Assembly: GCF_014655295.1 (NCBI RefSeq)
Contig: NZ_BNBI01000003.1
Span: forward strand, 1-64,000
Origin: Streptomyces fumanus
GTDB lineage: Bacteria; Actinomycetota; Actinomycetes; Streptomycetales; Streptomycetaceae
Direction of reading: 5' to 3'
DNA length: 64,000 bases
The number at the start of each line of letters is the position of its first letter. The stretch's first letter is position 1. Below, piece by piece: positions 9,242 to 17,793 of this stretch. A program made the position numbers and the translations under genes. Under the pieces are notes generated by a model, which saw only the letters and a list, made by a program, of their open reading frames with translations, searched no databases and was not told the origin of the DNA.

Positions 9242-9744
9242 GCGGTCTCCTTCCCGGGCGGGGCGGCGGCAGAGGCGGGGCGGCGTCGGCACGCTCTGCC
9301 GCCCGCCCCAGTCTTCGAACAGGCAGGGGGCGGCACCACCCCTGATCGCACCCCTGCGCACCCCTGCGCACCCCGGGCGCCCGCCCGGGTCCGGATCGTC
9401 GCGGCCGGATGGCCGGTTCCCGTTCTTGAAGGTCATCGCGGCGTATGTAGTCACTCGGGGCCGTTCGAACGCCCTGTTACTCTGGCCAAGTTCGGACTTC
9501 AAGCACCCAGGCGCACTCTTGACGCACATGGCACGTTTCGAACAACCTCACAGCCTTGACCGAGCGTGCCGACAATGTCGTTCTGGCACCCCGTCACCGC
9601 GTGAAGGAAGGTACGGACGCATATGTTCGCCACACCCCCCACCCTGTTGTCCGCCATTTCTTGCACAGGCCCTTTTCCGCCCTTGTACAAACGCCCGGGA
9701 CCGCGCCGCACGGGGGCCGTCGTCATACTCGTTGAGACCGGAAC
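9242..9744. other. 503-nt divergent intergenic region between the PKS operon and the LAL regulator
   Basis: No credible gene on either strand. It must contain the promoters of both the leftward PKS operon and the rightward LAL gene. Visible elements: the leader hairpin at 9260-9309, a 10-bp tandem repeat (GCACCCCTGC twice plus a partial copy, 9348-9375), and a TTGTACAA palindrome at 9684-9691, about 55 nt before the LAL start. I could not assign a confident -35/-10 pair. Confidence 0.6.
9260..9309 (-). promoter_or_regulatory. Large GC-rich hairpin just upstream of the operon's first RBS
   Basis: GGCGGCAGAG (9265-9274) pairs with CTCTGCCGCC (9294-9303), and after a one-base bulge five more G-C pairs extend the stem (9260-9264 with 9305-9309). 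On the minus transcript this stem ends 8-10 nt before the AGGAGA of the KSI-like gene. It has no U-tract, so it is more plausible as a structured leader than as an intrinsic terminator. Confidence 0.5.
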
Positions 9745-12516
9745 GTGAGCGCGCGGGAACGTGCGCGAGCCGCTGGACTGCTGTCGGGGATGCTGGACGG
9801 CGCCCTGGCCGGTGAAGGCGCCATCGCCACCGTCTGTGGAGCCGTGGCCATGGGTAGGACGACACTCCTGGCCGATTTCACCCGCCGGGTACGAGCCGCC
9901 GGCGGACTGGCCCTGCCGGCGGTCGCGTCGGAGTCCGAGGAGAACATCCCGCTGGGAGTGATCGCCCAACTCCTGGCGGAGGCACCGCTGTCGGAGTCGG
10001 CCCGTGAGCAGGCCGACCAGTTGCTCGCCCACGGCCGGGCCCATATGACGGGCATGCCGGACGGTCCGGTGACGAGGCTGTCCGCGGTGGACGCCCAGAT
10101 CGTGCACCACCTGTCCCTGCTCCTGCTCGGTCTGGCCCCGGCCCGGCCGGTGGCGATCGTGGTGGACGACATCCATCACGCGGACGTCGCGTCCCTGACC
10201 TGTCTCGCGTATCTGGGGCGCCGGATCCGCAACACCGCGGTGGTCGCGGTGTTCAGTCACAGCGACGGCCCGGGAGACCGGTGCGCGGGGTTCGTCGAGC
10301 AGTCGCTGCGGCTGCCGCACGCGCGGGGGATCCGGCTGACGCCGCTGGACGCCGAGCAGGTGCGGGAGGTGGTGACGGACCGCCTCGGCGAGGACTGCGC
10401 GCAGTGGGCCGCGGGCTGGGCGCTGCGGGTCAGCGGCGGCAACCCCCTGCTGCTGGACGGGGCGCTGAGCGACGTCCAGGGTGCCGGGCAGTCGTCCACG
10501 GGCTACCAGCGGGCGTTCCTGTCCTGTCTGCGCCGCACTCCCGCGCCCGCCACCCAGGTGGTGCGGGCGCTGGCCGTCCTCGGCGCGCCCGAGCGGATCT
10601 CGCGGCTGCTGGGCCTGGAGGCCGGGGAGGTCGCGCACTGTCTGGCGACGCTGGAGGCGGCGGGTCTGCTGAATCAGGGGGCGTTCCGGCATCCGGACGC
10701 CGCGGCGGCGGTGCTGGCCGACCTCGGCCCCGAGGCGACGGCCGCGCTGCAGCGCGAGGCCGCGGAACTGACGTACGCGGAGGGCTGTCCGGCGTCCGTG
10801 GTGGCCGCGCATCTGCTGGCCGGGGAAGGGGTGCGGGCGCCGTGGGCGATGTCCGTGCTGGACTCGGCGGCCGCCACGGTGCTGGCCGAGGGCCGGCCGG
10901 CGACGGCGGCCGAGTATCTGCGGCTGGCCTGCCGGCTGAGCGAGGACAAGGGGGAGCTGGCGCGGATCAGGGCCGCGCTGCTCCTGGCGGAACGCCGGCT
11001 GGGCACCACCGTCCCGGAGCAGCGGGTCACCGACCTGGTGCAGGCGGTCCGCACCGGCCGTCTCAGCGGCGGGGAGACCCTCGGGGTGGTGCGGGCGCTG
11101 CTGTGGAGCGGCCGGGTGCGGGCCGCCGAGGACGTGCTGCGGCACCTGGCCGCGTCGGACCGGGCCGCCACCGCCGATGCGCCGCTGGAGCTGGATGCCG
11201 CGCGCCTGTGGCTGCGCTGCTCGTACGCGCCGCTGCTGGAGCTGCTGCCGGACGGCACGGACGACACGGACGACGGCCAGGAGCCGTCCGGCGTGCCGTC
11301 CACCACCGAGAGCCGGCGCCGCTACAACGCGGTGTCCGCGCTGGAATCGGTGCTGACCCCGGGTCCGTCGGGCCGTGCGGTGCCCAAGGCGGAGCAGGTC
11401 CTGCACGGGAGCCGGCTGCACGGCACCGACCTGGACACGATCGAGTGCGCGCTGCTGACGCTGACGTACGCGGACCGGCCCGCGCTGGCGTCGCCGCACT
11501 GCGACGAGCTGATCAGCTCGGCGGAGTCGCGCGGTGAGCGGGGCAGCGCGGCCCGGCTGCACGCGGTGCGCGCGGAGATCTGTGTGCGCCTCGGTGACCT
11601 CGCGGGGGCCGTGCGGCACTCGAGTGCCTGGTTCGACCTGGTGCCGCCCGACGAGTGGGGCATGGCGGTCGGCGCGCCGCTCGCCAGCAAGCTCATCGCG
11701 CTGACCGCGATGGGACGCGAGGACGAGGCGACGGAGCTGCTGTACGTGCCGACGCAGGAGGCCATGCTCCAGAGCCGGCCCGGGCTGCACTATCTGCACG
11801 CGCGGGGCCGGTACAGCCTGGCGATGCGGGACTGGCACAGCGCGCTGTCGGACTTCCAGCACTGCGGGGAGCTGATGGCCCGCTGGGGCGTGGACGTACC
11901 GGGGCTGATCGCGTGGCGCAACGATGTCGGGGAGACGCTGCTGGGCATGGGCGAACGCGACCGGGCGCGGGCGGTTTTGGAGGAGCAGGCGCGGTGCACC
12001 GAGCGCGGCGGCTCGCCGCGCACCCGTGGGGCGACGCTCAGGCTGCTGGCCGCGACGTACGAGCCGCGCAAGCGTCTGGTGCTGCTGCGGCAGGCCGTCG
12101 ACGCGTTGCAGGAGAGCGGCGACCGCTACGAGCTGGCGCGGACGCTGGCCGATCTGACGGACACCTATCACGCGGTGGGTGAGACGCGGCGGGCCCGGGT
12201 GATCGGGTCCCAGGCGCGGATCGTCGCGGACGCGTGCGAGGCGGAGCCGCTCAGCAGGCTGCTCCCCTCGGACGGGGACCGGCCGGACAGCGAGAGCCCC
12301 GCGCCCGGGGTGGTGCTCACGGACGCGGAGCAGCGGGTGGCGGACCTCGTGGCGCTCGGGCACACGAACAGCGAGATAGCGAAGATGCTCTACATCACGG
12401 TCAGCACGGTGGAGCAGCATCTGACGCGCATGTACCGCCGGATGGGGGTCAACGACCGCACCCAGTTGGCGACTTCGCTGTTCACCGGGGCGCACCGGGA
12501 GACGGTCAAGGCGTAG
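9745..12516 (+). CDS. LAL-family (MalT-like) LuxR transcriptional regulator, probable cluster activator
   Basis: 923 residues with an N-terminal ATPase domain, a long helical TPR-like middle and a C-terminal LuxR helix-turn-helix (about 857-915, NSEIAKMLYITVSTVEQHL). The Walker B region is VAIVVDDIHHAD (about 136-147). The P-loop is GAVAMGRTT (about 32-40), with Arg where the ATP-binding Lys is normally found, so nucleotide handling may be altered. The start is GTG 9745; the upstream purine signal is weak. LAL proteins are typical pathway-specific activators of macrolide and polyether clusters, and this one is divergent from the PKS operon. It ends in a strong hairpin shared with the convergent exporter operon. 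Confidence 0.92.
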   Translation: MSARERARAAGLLSGMLDGALAGEGAIATVCGAVAMGRTTLLADFTRRVRAAGGLALPAVASESEENIPLGVIAQLLAEAPLSESAREQADQLLAHGRAHMTGMPDGPVTRLSAVDAQIVHHLSLLLLGLAPARPVAIVVDDIHHADVASLTCLAYLGRRIRNTAVVAVFSHSDGPGDRCAGFVEQSLRLPHARGIRLTPLDAEQVREVVTDRLGEDCAQWAAGWALRVSGGNPLLLDGALSDVQGAGQSSTGYQRAFLSCLRRTPAPATQVVRALAVLGAPERISRLLGLEAGEVAHCLATLEAAGLLNQGAFRHPDAAAAVLADLGPEATAALQREAAELTYAEGCPASVVAAHLLAGEGVRAPWAMSVLDSAAATVLAEGRPATAAEYLRLACRLSEDKGELARIRAALLLAERRLGTTVPEQRVTDLVQAVRTGRLSGGETLGVVRALLWSGRVRAAEDVLRHLAASDRAATADAPLELDAARLWLRCSYAPLLELLPDGTDDTDDGQEPSGVPSTTESRRRYNAVSALESVLTPGPSGRAVPKAEQVLHGSRLHGTDLDTIECALLTLTYADRPALASPHCDELISSAESRGERGSAARLHAVRAEICVRLGDLAGAVRHSSAWFDLVPPDEWGMAVGAPLASKLIALTAMGREDEATELLYVPTQEAMLQSRPGLHYLHARGRYSLAMRDWHSALSDFQHCGELMARWGVDVPGLIAWRNDVGETLLGMGERDRARAVLEEQARCTERGGSPRTRGATLRLLAATYEPRKRLVLLRQAVDALQESGDRYELARTLADLTDTYHAVGETRRARVIGSQARIVADACEAEPLSRLLPSDGDRPDSESPAPGVVLTDAEQRVADLVALGHTNSEIAKMLYITVSTVEQHLTRMYRRMGVNDRTQLATSLFTGAHRETVKA

Positions 12517-12522
12517 CGCACG

Positions 12523-12557
12523 GAGCGGGCAGGGGCTGTGCGTGCCCCTGCCCGCTC
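12523..12557. terminator. Bidirectional terminator hairpin (14-bp perfect stem)
   Basis: GAGCGGGCAGGGGC (12523-12536) pairs perfectly with 12544-12557 around a 7-nt loop. It starts 7 nt after the LAL stop codon and is followed on the plus strand by T-rich sequence. It separates the rightward regulator from the leftward exporter genes. Confidence 0.88.
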
Positions 12558-12602
12558 TCTTGTGCTCGTTCTCTTGTGTCTCTTGTGTGCGTTCTCTTGT
12601 GT
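12557..12602 (+). repeat. 23-bp tandem duplication in the terminator tail (four CTCTTGTG copies)
   Basis: CTCTTGTG occurs at 12557, 12571, 12580 and 12594. The spacing 14-9-14 shows one 23-bp unit duplicated in tandem, with one base different between copies. It directly follows the terminator stem and gives two T-rich tails. Confidence 0.85.
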
Positions 12603-12620
12603 GCGCTCTTCGCGGTGCGG

Positions 12621-14219
12621 TCAGCCGAACAGGTCGCGGCGGCGGAACGCCACCAGCGTGGCGGCCAGGCCCGCCAGGGCGAGGGCGCCCATCACGACCA
12701 GCGGGGTCGCGACGACCTCGTTGCCGGGGAGCTTCGGCACGTGGGTGAACGGCGAGATGTCCAGGACGTACTGGCTGACCTTGAGCTGCGGTCCGACCAG
12801 GCTGATGAAGCCGGACAGCCCGAGCACACCCCAGCCCGCCGCCGTCCAGCGCGGCATCACGGCGAACAGCAGCGCGGCGAGGGCGGTGATCAGCAGGACG
12901 GCCGGGAGCTGCGCGGCCACGGCACCGAAGACGTCGGCCAGGGCGCCCCCGACGTCGTGCGCGCCCAGGCCCTGGGAGAGGCCCATGCCGAAGGCCGCGA
13001 CGGCGAGGAGGACGACCGCGCCGCCCATGGCGAACGTCAGGTGGCTGAGGATCCAGGCGGCCCGGCTCGGTGTGCCGCTGAAGATCAGCTCGATGCGTCC
13101 CCCGGCCTCCTCGGCCCGGGCCCGCACGATCACCGTCAGCGCGAACACCGTCGCCAGGATGCCGAAGACGCCCACGATGGACGCCACGTACGAGTCGGCC
13201 ATGTCCTGCGAGCCGCCGAGGCTCTCCATGATCTCCTGCACCCGGTCGCTGTCCAGGAGGCTGCCGACGTCGCGGACGAAGGAGCCGAACACCAGCGCCG
13301 ACGCCAGGATGCCGATCGACCAGCCGAGCAGGCTGCCCCGGTGCATCCGCCAGGCCAGGCCCAAGGTGCCGAGGGTGTCGCGGCCCGCGTAAACGGGTCC
13401 GGGCCGGCTCGGCAGCACGCCCGAGCCGAAGTCCCGCCGGTCCAGGAGCCGCAGGGACAGCGCGATCAGCAGGACCGAGGCGACCACCGGCACCGCCAGG
13501 GCCCACCAGCGGTCACCGTCGTAGGGGCGTACCTGCTCGGCCCAGCCGATCGGGGAGGCCCACAGCAGCCAGGTGGAGCCCTCGCTCATGTCGGCCACCG
13601 CGCGCAGCAGGTAGAAGCCGCCGAGCAGGGACAGCGCGGCCGCGTTGGCGCTGCGCGACGCCTCGAAGAGCTGGGCGCAGACCGCCGCGATACCGGCGAA
13701 GACGATGCCGCAGCCCGCCATCGACAGACCCAGGGCGAACGCACCGCCCGCGCCGAGCCCGGTGAGGGGCAGGACGGCACCGATGATGATGCCGACCGCG
13801 ATGTTGACGCCGATGACCAGTTGCAGCGCGGCGACCAGCGGCGCCCTGCGGTCGACGGCGCCCGCGGCGACCAGTTCCTGACGTCCCGTCTGCTCCTCGG
13901 CCCGGGTGTGGCGGACGATGAGGAGCACGGACATCACCGAGGCCAGGACGGCGCCGAGCACCAGCGTCCGCCAGGTGGTGATGGACCCGAGCGAGGTGCC
14001 TTGGACCTTGCCGTAGAGGGCGATCGCGCCGGACGCGGCCTGGATGCCCTCCACGAACTCCACGCGCGACGCCTCGTCGCTGAACAGGCCCTTGATGCTG
14101 GAGGCGGTGGAGACGGCGCTGCCGATCAGGGCGTAGCACCACAGCGGCAGGATGAGCCGGTCGCGGCGGGTGGCGAGTTTGGACAGTTCGGGCAGTCCCG
14201 CGAGCCCGCCGCCCTTCAC
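12621..14219 (-). CDS. ABC-2 type exporter permease (polyketide/antibiotic export)
   Basis: A 532-residue integral membrane protein with about a dozen hydrophobic segments in two halves, like the permeases exporting polyketide antibiotics (tetronasin/TnrB type). The ATG overlaps the stop of the ATPase gene by 4 bp, so they form a translationally coupled pair. It probably forms the transmembrane channel of a two-component exporter that provides self-resistance or product export for the neighbouring cluster; the substrate is inferred only from context. Confidence 0.88.
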   Translation of the reverse strand: MKGGGLAGLPELSKLATRRDRLILPLWCYALIGSAVSTASSIKGLFSDEASRVEFVEGIQAASGAIALYGKVQGTSLGSITTWRTLVLGAVLASVMSVLLIVRHTRAEEQTGRQELVAAGAVDRRAPLVAALQLVIGVNIAVGIIIGAVLPLTGLGAGGAFALGLSMAGCGIVFAGIAAVCAQLFEASRSANAAALSLLGGFYLLRAVADMSEGSTWLLWASPIGWAEQVRPYDGDRWWALAVPVVASVLLIALSLRLLDRRDFGSGVLPSRPGPVYAGRDTLGTLGLAWRMHRGSLLGWSIGILASALVFGSFVRDVGSLLDSDRVQEIMESLGGSQDMADSYVASIVGVFGILATVFALTVIVRARAEEAGGRIELIFSGTPSRAAWILSHLTFAMGGAVVLLAVAAFGMGLSQGLGAHDVGGALADVFGAVAAQLPAVLLITALAALLFAVMPRWTAAGWGVLGLSGFISLVGPQLKVSQYVLDISPFTHVPKLPGNEVVATPLVVMGALALAGLAATLVAFRRRDLFG

Positions 14220-15112
14220 TGCTGCTCCCCTGAGTAGTAGCGCATGAAGAGCTCTTCGAGGGTCGGCGGCCGGCTGGTCAGCGACTCCAGGCCGGCGTCG
14301 GTGAGCAGGCGCATCACCTTCTCCAGCGCGTCGGGGTCGACCTGGCAGTGCACCGAGCGCCCCTCCGTCCGCAGGTCGTACACGCCCGCCACGGAGTCGA
14401 GCCCGGTTAACGGACGGGCCACCGTGGCGGTGACGGTGGTGCGGGAGAGGTGGCGGAGTTCGGCGAGGCTGCCGGAGTCGACCCGGCGGCCGGCCCGGAT
14501 GATCGAGACCCGGTCGCAGAGGTCCTCGACCTCGCTGAGGATGTGGCTGGACAGCAGGACGGTGGCGCCGCGTTCCTTGGCCTCGGCGATGCAGGAGCTG
14601 AAGACCGCTTCCATCAGCGGGTCGAGCCCGGAGGTCGGCTCGTCGAGGATCAGCAGTTCGGCGTCGGAGGCGAGCGCCGCGACCAGCGCCACCTTCTGCC
14701 GGTTTCCCTTGGAGTAGGCGCGGCCCTTCTTCTTGGGGTCGAGCTCGAAGCGTTCCACGAGTTCGTCACGGCGTTTCTTGTCCATGCCGCCGCGCATCGA
14801 GCCGAGCAGGTCGATCGTCTCCCCACCGCTCAGGTTGGGCCAGAGACTGACGTCGCCGGGTACGTAGGCGAGCCGCTTGTGCAGGGTGGTGGCGTCCCGC
14901 CAGGGGTCGCCGCCGAACAGCGTGACCGACCCGCCGTCCGAGCGCAGCATGCCCAGCAGGACGCGGATGGTGGTGGACTTGCCCGCCCCGTTGGGCCCGA
15001 GCAGCCCGTGCACCTCCCCTTGCGCCACCTGAAGATCCAGATTGTCGAGCGCCACGGCCCGGCCGAACTGCTTGCGCAGTCCTTGAGCGTTGATCACGTC
15101 GGTTGCGTTCAC
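14216..15112 (-). CDS. ABC exporter ATP-binding protein, with an in-frame TTA codon
   Basis: 298 residues: Walker [10 protein letters not shown], signature-region YSKGNRQK replacing LSGGQ, Walker [14 protein letters not shown] and an SSH switch segment ([10 protein letters not shown]), as in DrrA/TnrB2-type drug exporters. The start is GTG 15112. A TTCACA / 17 nt / TAGCAT promoter on the minus strand puts the transcription start at or beside this GTG, so the mRNA is probably leaderless. Codon 235 is TTA (14408-14410), read in Streptomyces by the developmentally controlled bldA tRNA. It is coupled to the permease gene and divergent from a MarR regulator whose likely operator overlaps the promoter. 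Confidence 0.93.
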   Translation of the reverse strand: MNATDVINAQGLRKQFGRAVALDNLDLQVAQGEVHGLLGPNGAGKSTTIRVLLGMLRSDGGSVTLFGGDPWRDATTLHKRLAYVPGDVSLWPNLSGGETIDLLGSMRGGMDKKRRDELVERFELDPKKKGRAYSKGNRQKVALVAALASDAELLILDEPTSGLDPLMEAVFSSCIAEAKERGATVLLSSHILSEVEDLCDRVSIIRAGRRVDSGSLAELRHLSRTTVTATVARPLTGLDSVAGVYDLRTEGRSVHCQVDPDALEKVMRLLTDAGLESLTSRPPTLEELFMRYYSGEQQ

Positions 15113-15119
15113 GATCGGG

Positions 15120-15166
15120 ATGCTACAGATCCTTCACTTGTTTGTGAAGCGACTGAATGTCATGAT
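15120..15166. promoter_or_regulatory. Divergent promoters and CTTCAC-N6-GTGAAG operator of exporter and MarR gene
   Basis: Minus strand: -35 TTCACA (15143-15148), 17-bp spacer, -10 TAGCAT (15120-15125), then the ATPase GTG a few bases on. Plus strand: TTGTTT (15138-15143), 17-bp spacer, CATGAT (15161-15166), with the MarR ATG 8 nt later. The inverted repeat CTTCAC (15132-15137) / GTGAAG (15144-15149) covers the spacer and -35 of the minus promoter and the -35 of the plus promoter, as expected for a repressor controlling both genes. Confidence 0.65.
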
Positions 15167-15174
15167 CCTGGGAG

Positions 15175-15708
15175 ATGATGGAGACGTGCGTGAGCTGCGC
15201 ACCACGGTCGAAGGGGCTGGTGAGTTTGGCTGAAGGCAGGAACGAGGAAGCCACTCGGCACTTCGTCGAGCAGATGGCGATGCTGTTCGCCGAGTGGGGC
15301 TTCCCGAGGATGAGCGCGCGCGTACTGATGACCCTGATGACGACGGAGGAGAAGGGTCTGACGGCCGGTGACCTGTCCCAGCGGCTCGGTGCGAGCCCCG
15401 CCGCCGTGTCGGGCGCCGTGCGCCACCTCCAGCAGGCCGGTCTCATCGCCCGTGAGCCGGTGCCGGGTTCGCGCAGCGACCTCTATCTGCTGCCCGACGA
15501 CGCGTGGTATCTGGGGACCGCGACCAAGCAGAGCCTGTTCACCCAGCTCATCGCCACGACCGAGAAGGGCATCGAGCCCCTCGGCGGCCCGGGCACCAAG
15601 GCGGGCGCGCGCATGACGGAGATGCGGGACTTCTTCACCTTCGCGCACCAGGAGATGGAGGGCGCCCTGGAGAGATGGCGCACCATGCGGGCCCAGCGCA
15701 CCGCGTAG
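15175..15708 (+). CDS. MarR/GbsR-family winged-helix regulator of the exporter
   Basis: 177 residues with a central winged helix (TAGDLSQRLGASPAAVSGAV recognition region, then a wing with PGSRSDLYLL) and a C-terminal helix for dimerisation. Divergent from the ABC exporter and separated by 62 nt holding an inverted repeat over both promoters, it most likely represses both until bound by a ligand such as the exported polyketide. The start could be ATG 15175 or 15178; the N-terminal twenty residues are poorly conserved-looking, and a GTG at 15221 is also possible. A hairpin terminator follows the stop. Confidence 0.88.
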   Translation: MMETCVSCAPRSKGLVSLAEGRNEEATRHFVEQMAMLFAEWGFPRMSARVLMTLMTTEEKGLTAGDLSQRLGASPAAVSGAVRHLQQAGLIAREPVPGSRSDLYLLPDDAWYLGTATKQSLFTQLIATTEKGIEPLGGPGTKAGARMTEMRDFFTFAHQEMEGALERWRTMRAQRTA

Positions 15709-15717
15709 CGGACGGGC

Positions 15718-15752
15718 ACCGGCGAGCACGGACTCCGGGCCCGCTCGCCGGT
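15718..15752. terminator. Bidirectional terminator between MarR and STAS genes
   Basis: ACCGGCGAGC (15718-15727) pairs with GCTCGCCGGT (15743-15752) around a 15-nt loop, 10 nt after the MarR stop, between convergent genes. Confidence 0.7.
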
Positions 15753-15815
15753 CTCGTCCTCCCCGGGGAACGGGGTGGTGCGGCCGGCCGGTCGCTGACC
15801 GGCGTACGAGGGGTG

Positions 15816-16184
15816 TCAGGCGGTGGTGCGGTTGCCTCGGCGGGCGGCGAGCGCGGCCTCGGCGCTGGGGTGGTCGGGCAGGAAGGTGTCCATCCCGGTG
15901 ACGCTGAGCAGGCGGCCCAGCCGGTCGGGGATGGCCGCCAGGGTCAGGGAGCCGTCGGCGTCCTTGGCGCAGCGCCAGATGCCGATGAGGGCGCCCAGTC
16001 CCGAGGAGTCGCAGAAGGTGACGCCGGACAGGTCGGCGATCAGGTCGGGATGGCCGTCGGCGATGAGTTCCAGGGCGCGGGCCCGTACGGCGGGTGCGGC
16101 GGCGATGTCGAACTCGCCGGACAGGGCGATCACGGCCAGGGTGCCGTCGGTGAGCGGGACATCGATGTGGAATGCGTCGGTCAT
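15816..16184 (-). CDS. STAS-domain anti-sigma-factor antagonist
   Basis: 122 residues forming one STAS domain; the phosphorylatable serine region is DLSGVTFCDSSGLGALI. The ATG at 16184 overlaps the stop of the upstream phosphatase gene (ATGA), which fixes the start and couples translation. RsbV/BldG-type proteins sequester anti-sigma kinases when dephosphorylated, and the neighbouring SpoIIE-type phosphatase is the natural partner that would activate it. No sigma factor or anti-sigma kinase gene lies in the window. Confidence 0.92.
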   Translation of the reverse strand: MTDAFHIDVPLTDGTLAVIALSGEFDIAAAPAVRARALELIADGHPDLIADLSGVTFCDSSGLGALIGIWRCAKDADGSLTLAAIPDRLGRLLSVTGMDTFLPDHPSAEAALAARRGNRTTA

Positions 16185-17650
16185 GGGCGTGGGTTCTCCT
16201 GCCCGACGGAGACGTCGGCGGTCGGGGCGGCGGCGCTGTGGGCGGTGGTGGTGATGCCCGCGGGAACGGCATCGGGGGCGGGGACGGACAGGGCCAGCAG
16301 GGCCACGTCGTCGCGTTCGGTGTCGGGGAGGGTGTCCAGGAGCGCGACGGTGTCGTCGATCAGGGCACCGGCGCTGACCGGCGCCGACCGCTGGGCCAGG
16401 AAATCGGTCAGGCCCGTGTCGGCGAGCATCCGGCCATCGGCGGTGCGGGCCTCGGTCAGCCCGTCGGTGTACAGCAGCAGTGCCTCGCCGGGTGCCAGCC
16501 GCAGGGTGCGTGAGGCGAAGGCGGCTTCGGCGAACGCGCCGACCAGCATGCCGCCCTGCGCGCGGGCCGCCTCGACCCGCACGCCGCCGCCCTCGACGGG
16601 GCTGAGGTGGTAGGCGGGCGGGTGACCGCCGGTGGCCAGCGTGACCGTGAACCCGCCGTCCCGGGCCGGATCGAGCAGGCCGAAGACGGCGGTGCAGAAG
16701 CGGGTACCGACCGCCGCGTCCAGCAGCAGCGCGGTGTTCAGGGCCTTGAGCGCGGCCGTGGGATCCGCGTCGACCAAGGCCGCGGCCCGCAGCGTGTAGC
16801 GGGTCAGTGAGGTGATCGAGGCGGCTTCGGCGCCCTTGCCGCACACATCGCCCAGGAAGAACGCCCACCGGCCCCCGCCCACCGGGAACACGTCGTAGAA
16901 GTCACCGCCCACTTCCTGCGGGGAGGCGGTCTTGTAGTGGCAGGCCAGCTCCAGGCCCGGTACCGCGGGCAGTGCCGGGGGCACCAGGGTGCGCTGCAGG
17001 GTGGAGGCGAACGCGGCGATGGCCGCCTTGTCCCGCTCCGCGCGCTGCCGGGCCTCTTCCTCCGCCTGGCGCTTCTCCTCCTCGACCTTGCGGCGCTCCT
17101 GCTCGGCGCGGACCGCGTTCAACGCCGACAGCCGCAGCTCGAGCTGGTCACGCACGACCGCGGCCAGGTCCCCGAGGGTGGAGGCATCGGCTTCGCTGAT
17201 CTCGCGGGGACGGGTGTCGAGGATGTTGACCGTGCCCAGCCGGTACCCGTCGGCGGTGATGATCGGGGCGGCGGCGTAGAACCGTACCCCCATCGGGCCG
17301 GCGACCAGCGGGTTGGAGCAGGCGACCGGGTCCAGCAGGGTGTCGGGTATGACGGTGGGGTCATCGGTGAGCACCGCCGAGGCGCACAGCCCCGGATCGC
17401 GGCCGATCTCGCTGACGCCTTCGAGACCGTGCGTGGCCTTGAACCAGATCCGGTCCTCGTCCACGATCGTCACCGTCGCCACCGGCACCTCGAACAGCCG
17501 TGCCGCCAGCGCCGCGACTCTGTCGTAGGCGCCGTCCGGCGGGGTGTCGAGGATGTCGTAGCGGCGCACCGCCGCCATCCGCGCCGCCTCGACCGCCGCG
17601 GCCAGGGGCCGGTTCGGCGTTGTCACAGGCGGGCTCGCTTGCTCCGGCAT
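16181..17650 (-). CDS. GAF-domain SpoIIE/PP2C-type serine phosphatase
   Basis: 489 residues from ATG 17650 (AGGA 5-8 nt upstream); a GTG at 17683 would add 11 residues. Order: an N-terminal GAF sensor (about 35-175), a charged coiled coil rich in Glu/Lys/Arg (about 180-215), then a PP2C-like SpoIIE domain with EVGGDFYDVF, LGDVCGKG, LYTDGLTEAR and DDVALLAL, the acidic residues that bind the catalytic metals. Such enzymes dephosphorylate STAS antagonists, and the STAS gene overlaps its 3' end by 4 bp. It lies 143 nt downstream of the HR-PKS gene on the same strand and could share its transcript. Confidence 0.92.
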   Translation of the reverse strand: MPEQASPPVTTPNRPLAAAVEAARMAAVRRYDILDTPPDGAYDRVAALAARLFEVPVATVTIVDEDRIWFKATHGLEGVSEIGRDPGLCASAVLTDDPTVIPDTLLDPVACSNPLVAGPMGVRFYAAAPIITADGYRLGTVNILDTRPREISEADASTLGDLAAVVRDQLELRLSALNAVRAEQERRKVEEEKRQAEEEARQRAERDKAAIAAFASTLQRTLVPPALPAVPGLELACHYKTASPQEVGGDFYDVFPVGGGRWAFFLGDVCGKGAEAASITSLTRYTLRAAALVDADPTAALKALNTALLLDAAVGTRFCTAVFGLLDPARDGGFTVTLATGGHPPAYHLSPVEGGGVRVEAARAQGGMLVGAFAEAAFASRTLRLAPGEALLLYTDGLTEARTADGRMLADTGLTDFLAQRSAPVSAGALIDDTVALLDTLPDTERDDVALLALSVPAPDAVPAGITTTAHSAAAPTADVSVGQENPRP

Positions 17651-17793
17651 GTTCCTCGTCTCGTCGTCCCCCCGGGAAGGCACCGACCGGACAGCCAGCC
17701 CCCCGGAACCCTACCGAACGCCCCCGGCACACCGTTCAGGAGGCGTCGGCAGCGAGGTCGAGGCCGTGGCGCGAGGGCGCGCGTACGTGCGGC

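Noticed and set aside
9348..9375. 10-bp tandem repeat as a SARP-type binding site
   Set aside because: SARP sites are heptamer repeats with 11- or 22-bp spacing near a -35 box; the period here is 10 and no promoter is visible. Kept only as a note on the intergenic region.
9499..13506. Long minus-strand open frame over the LAL regulator
   Set aside because: No domain similarity, extreme Arg/Gln content, and it lies opposite a clear LAL gene.
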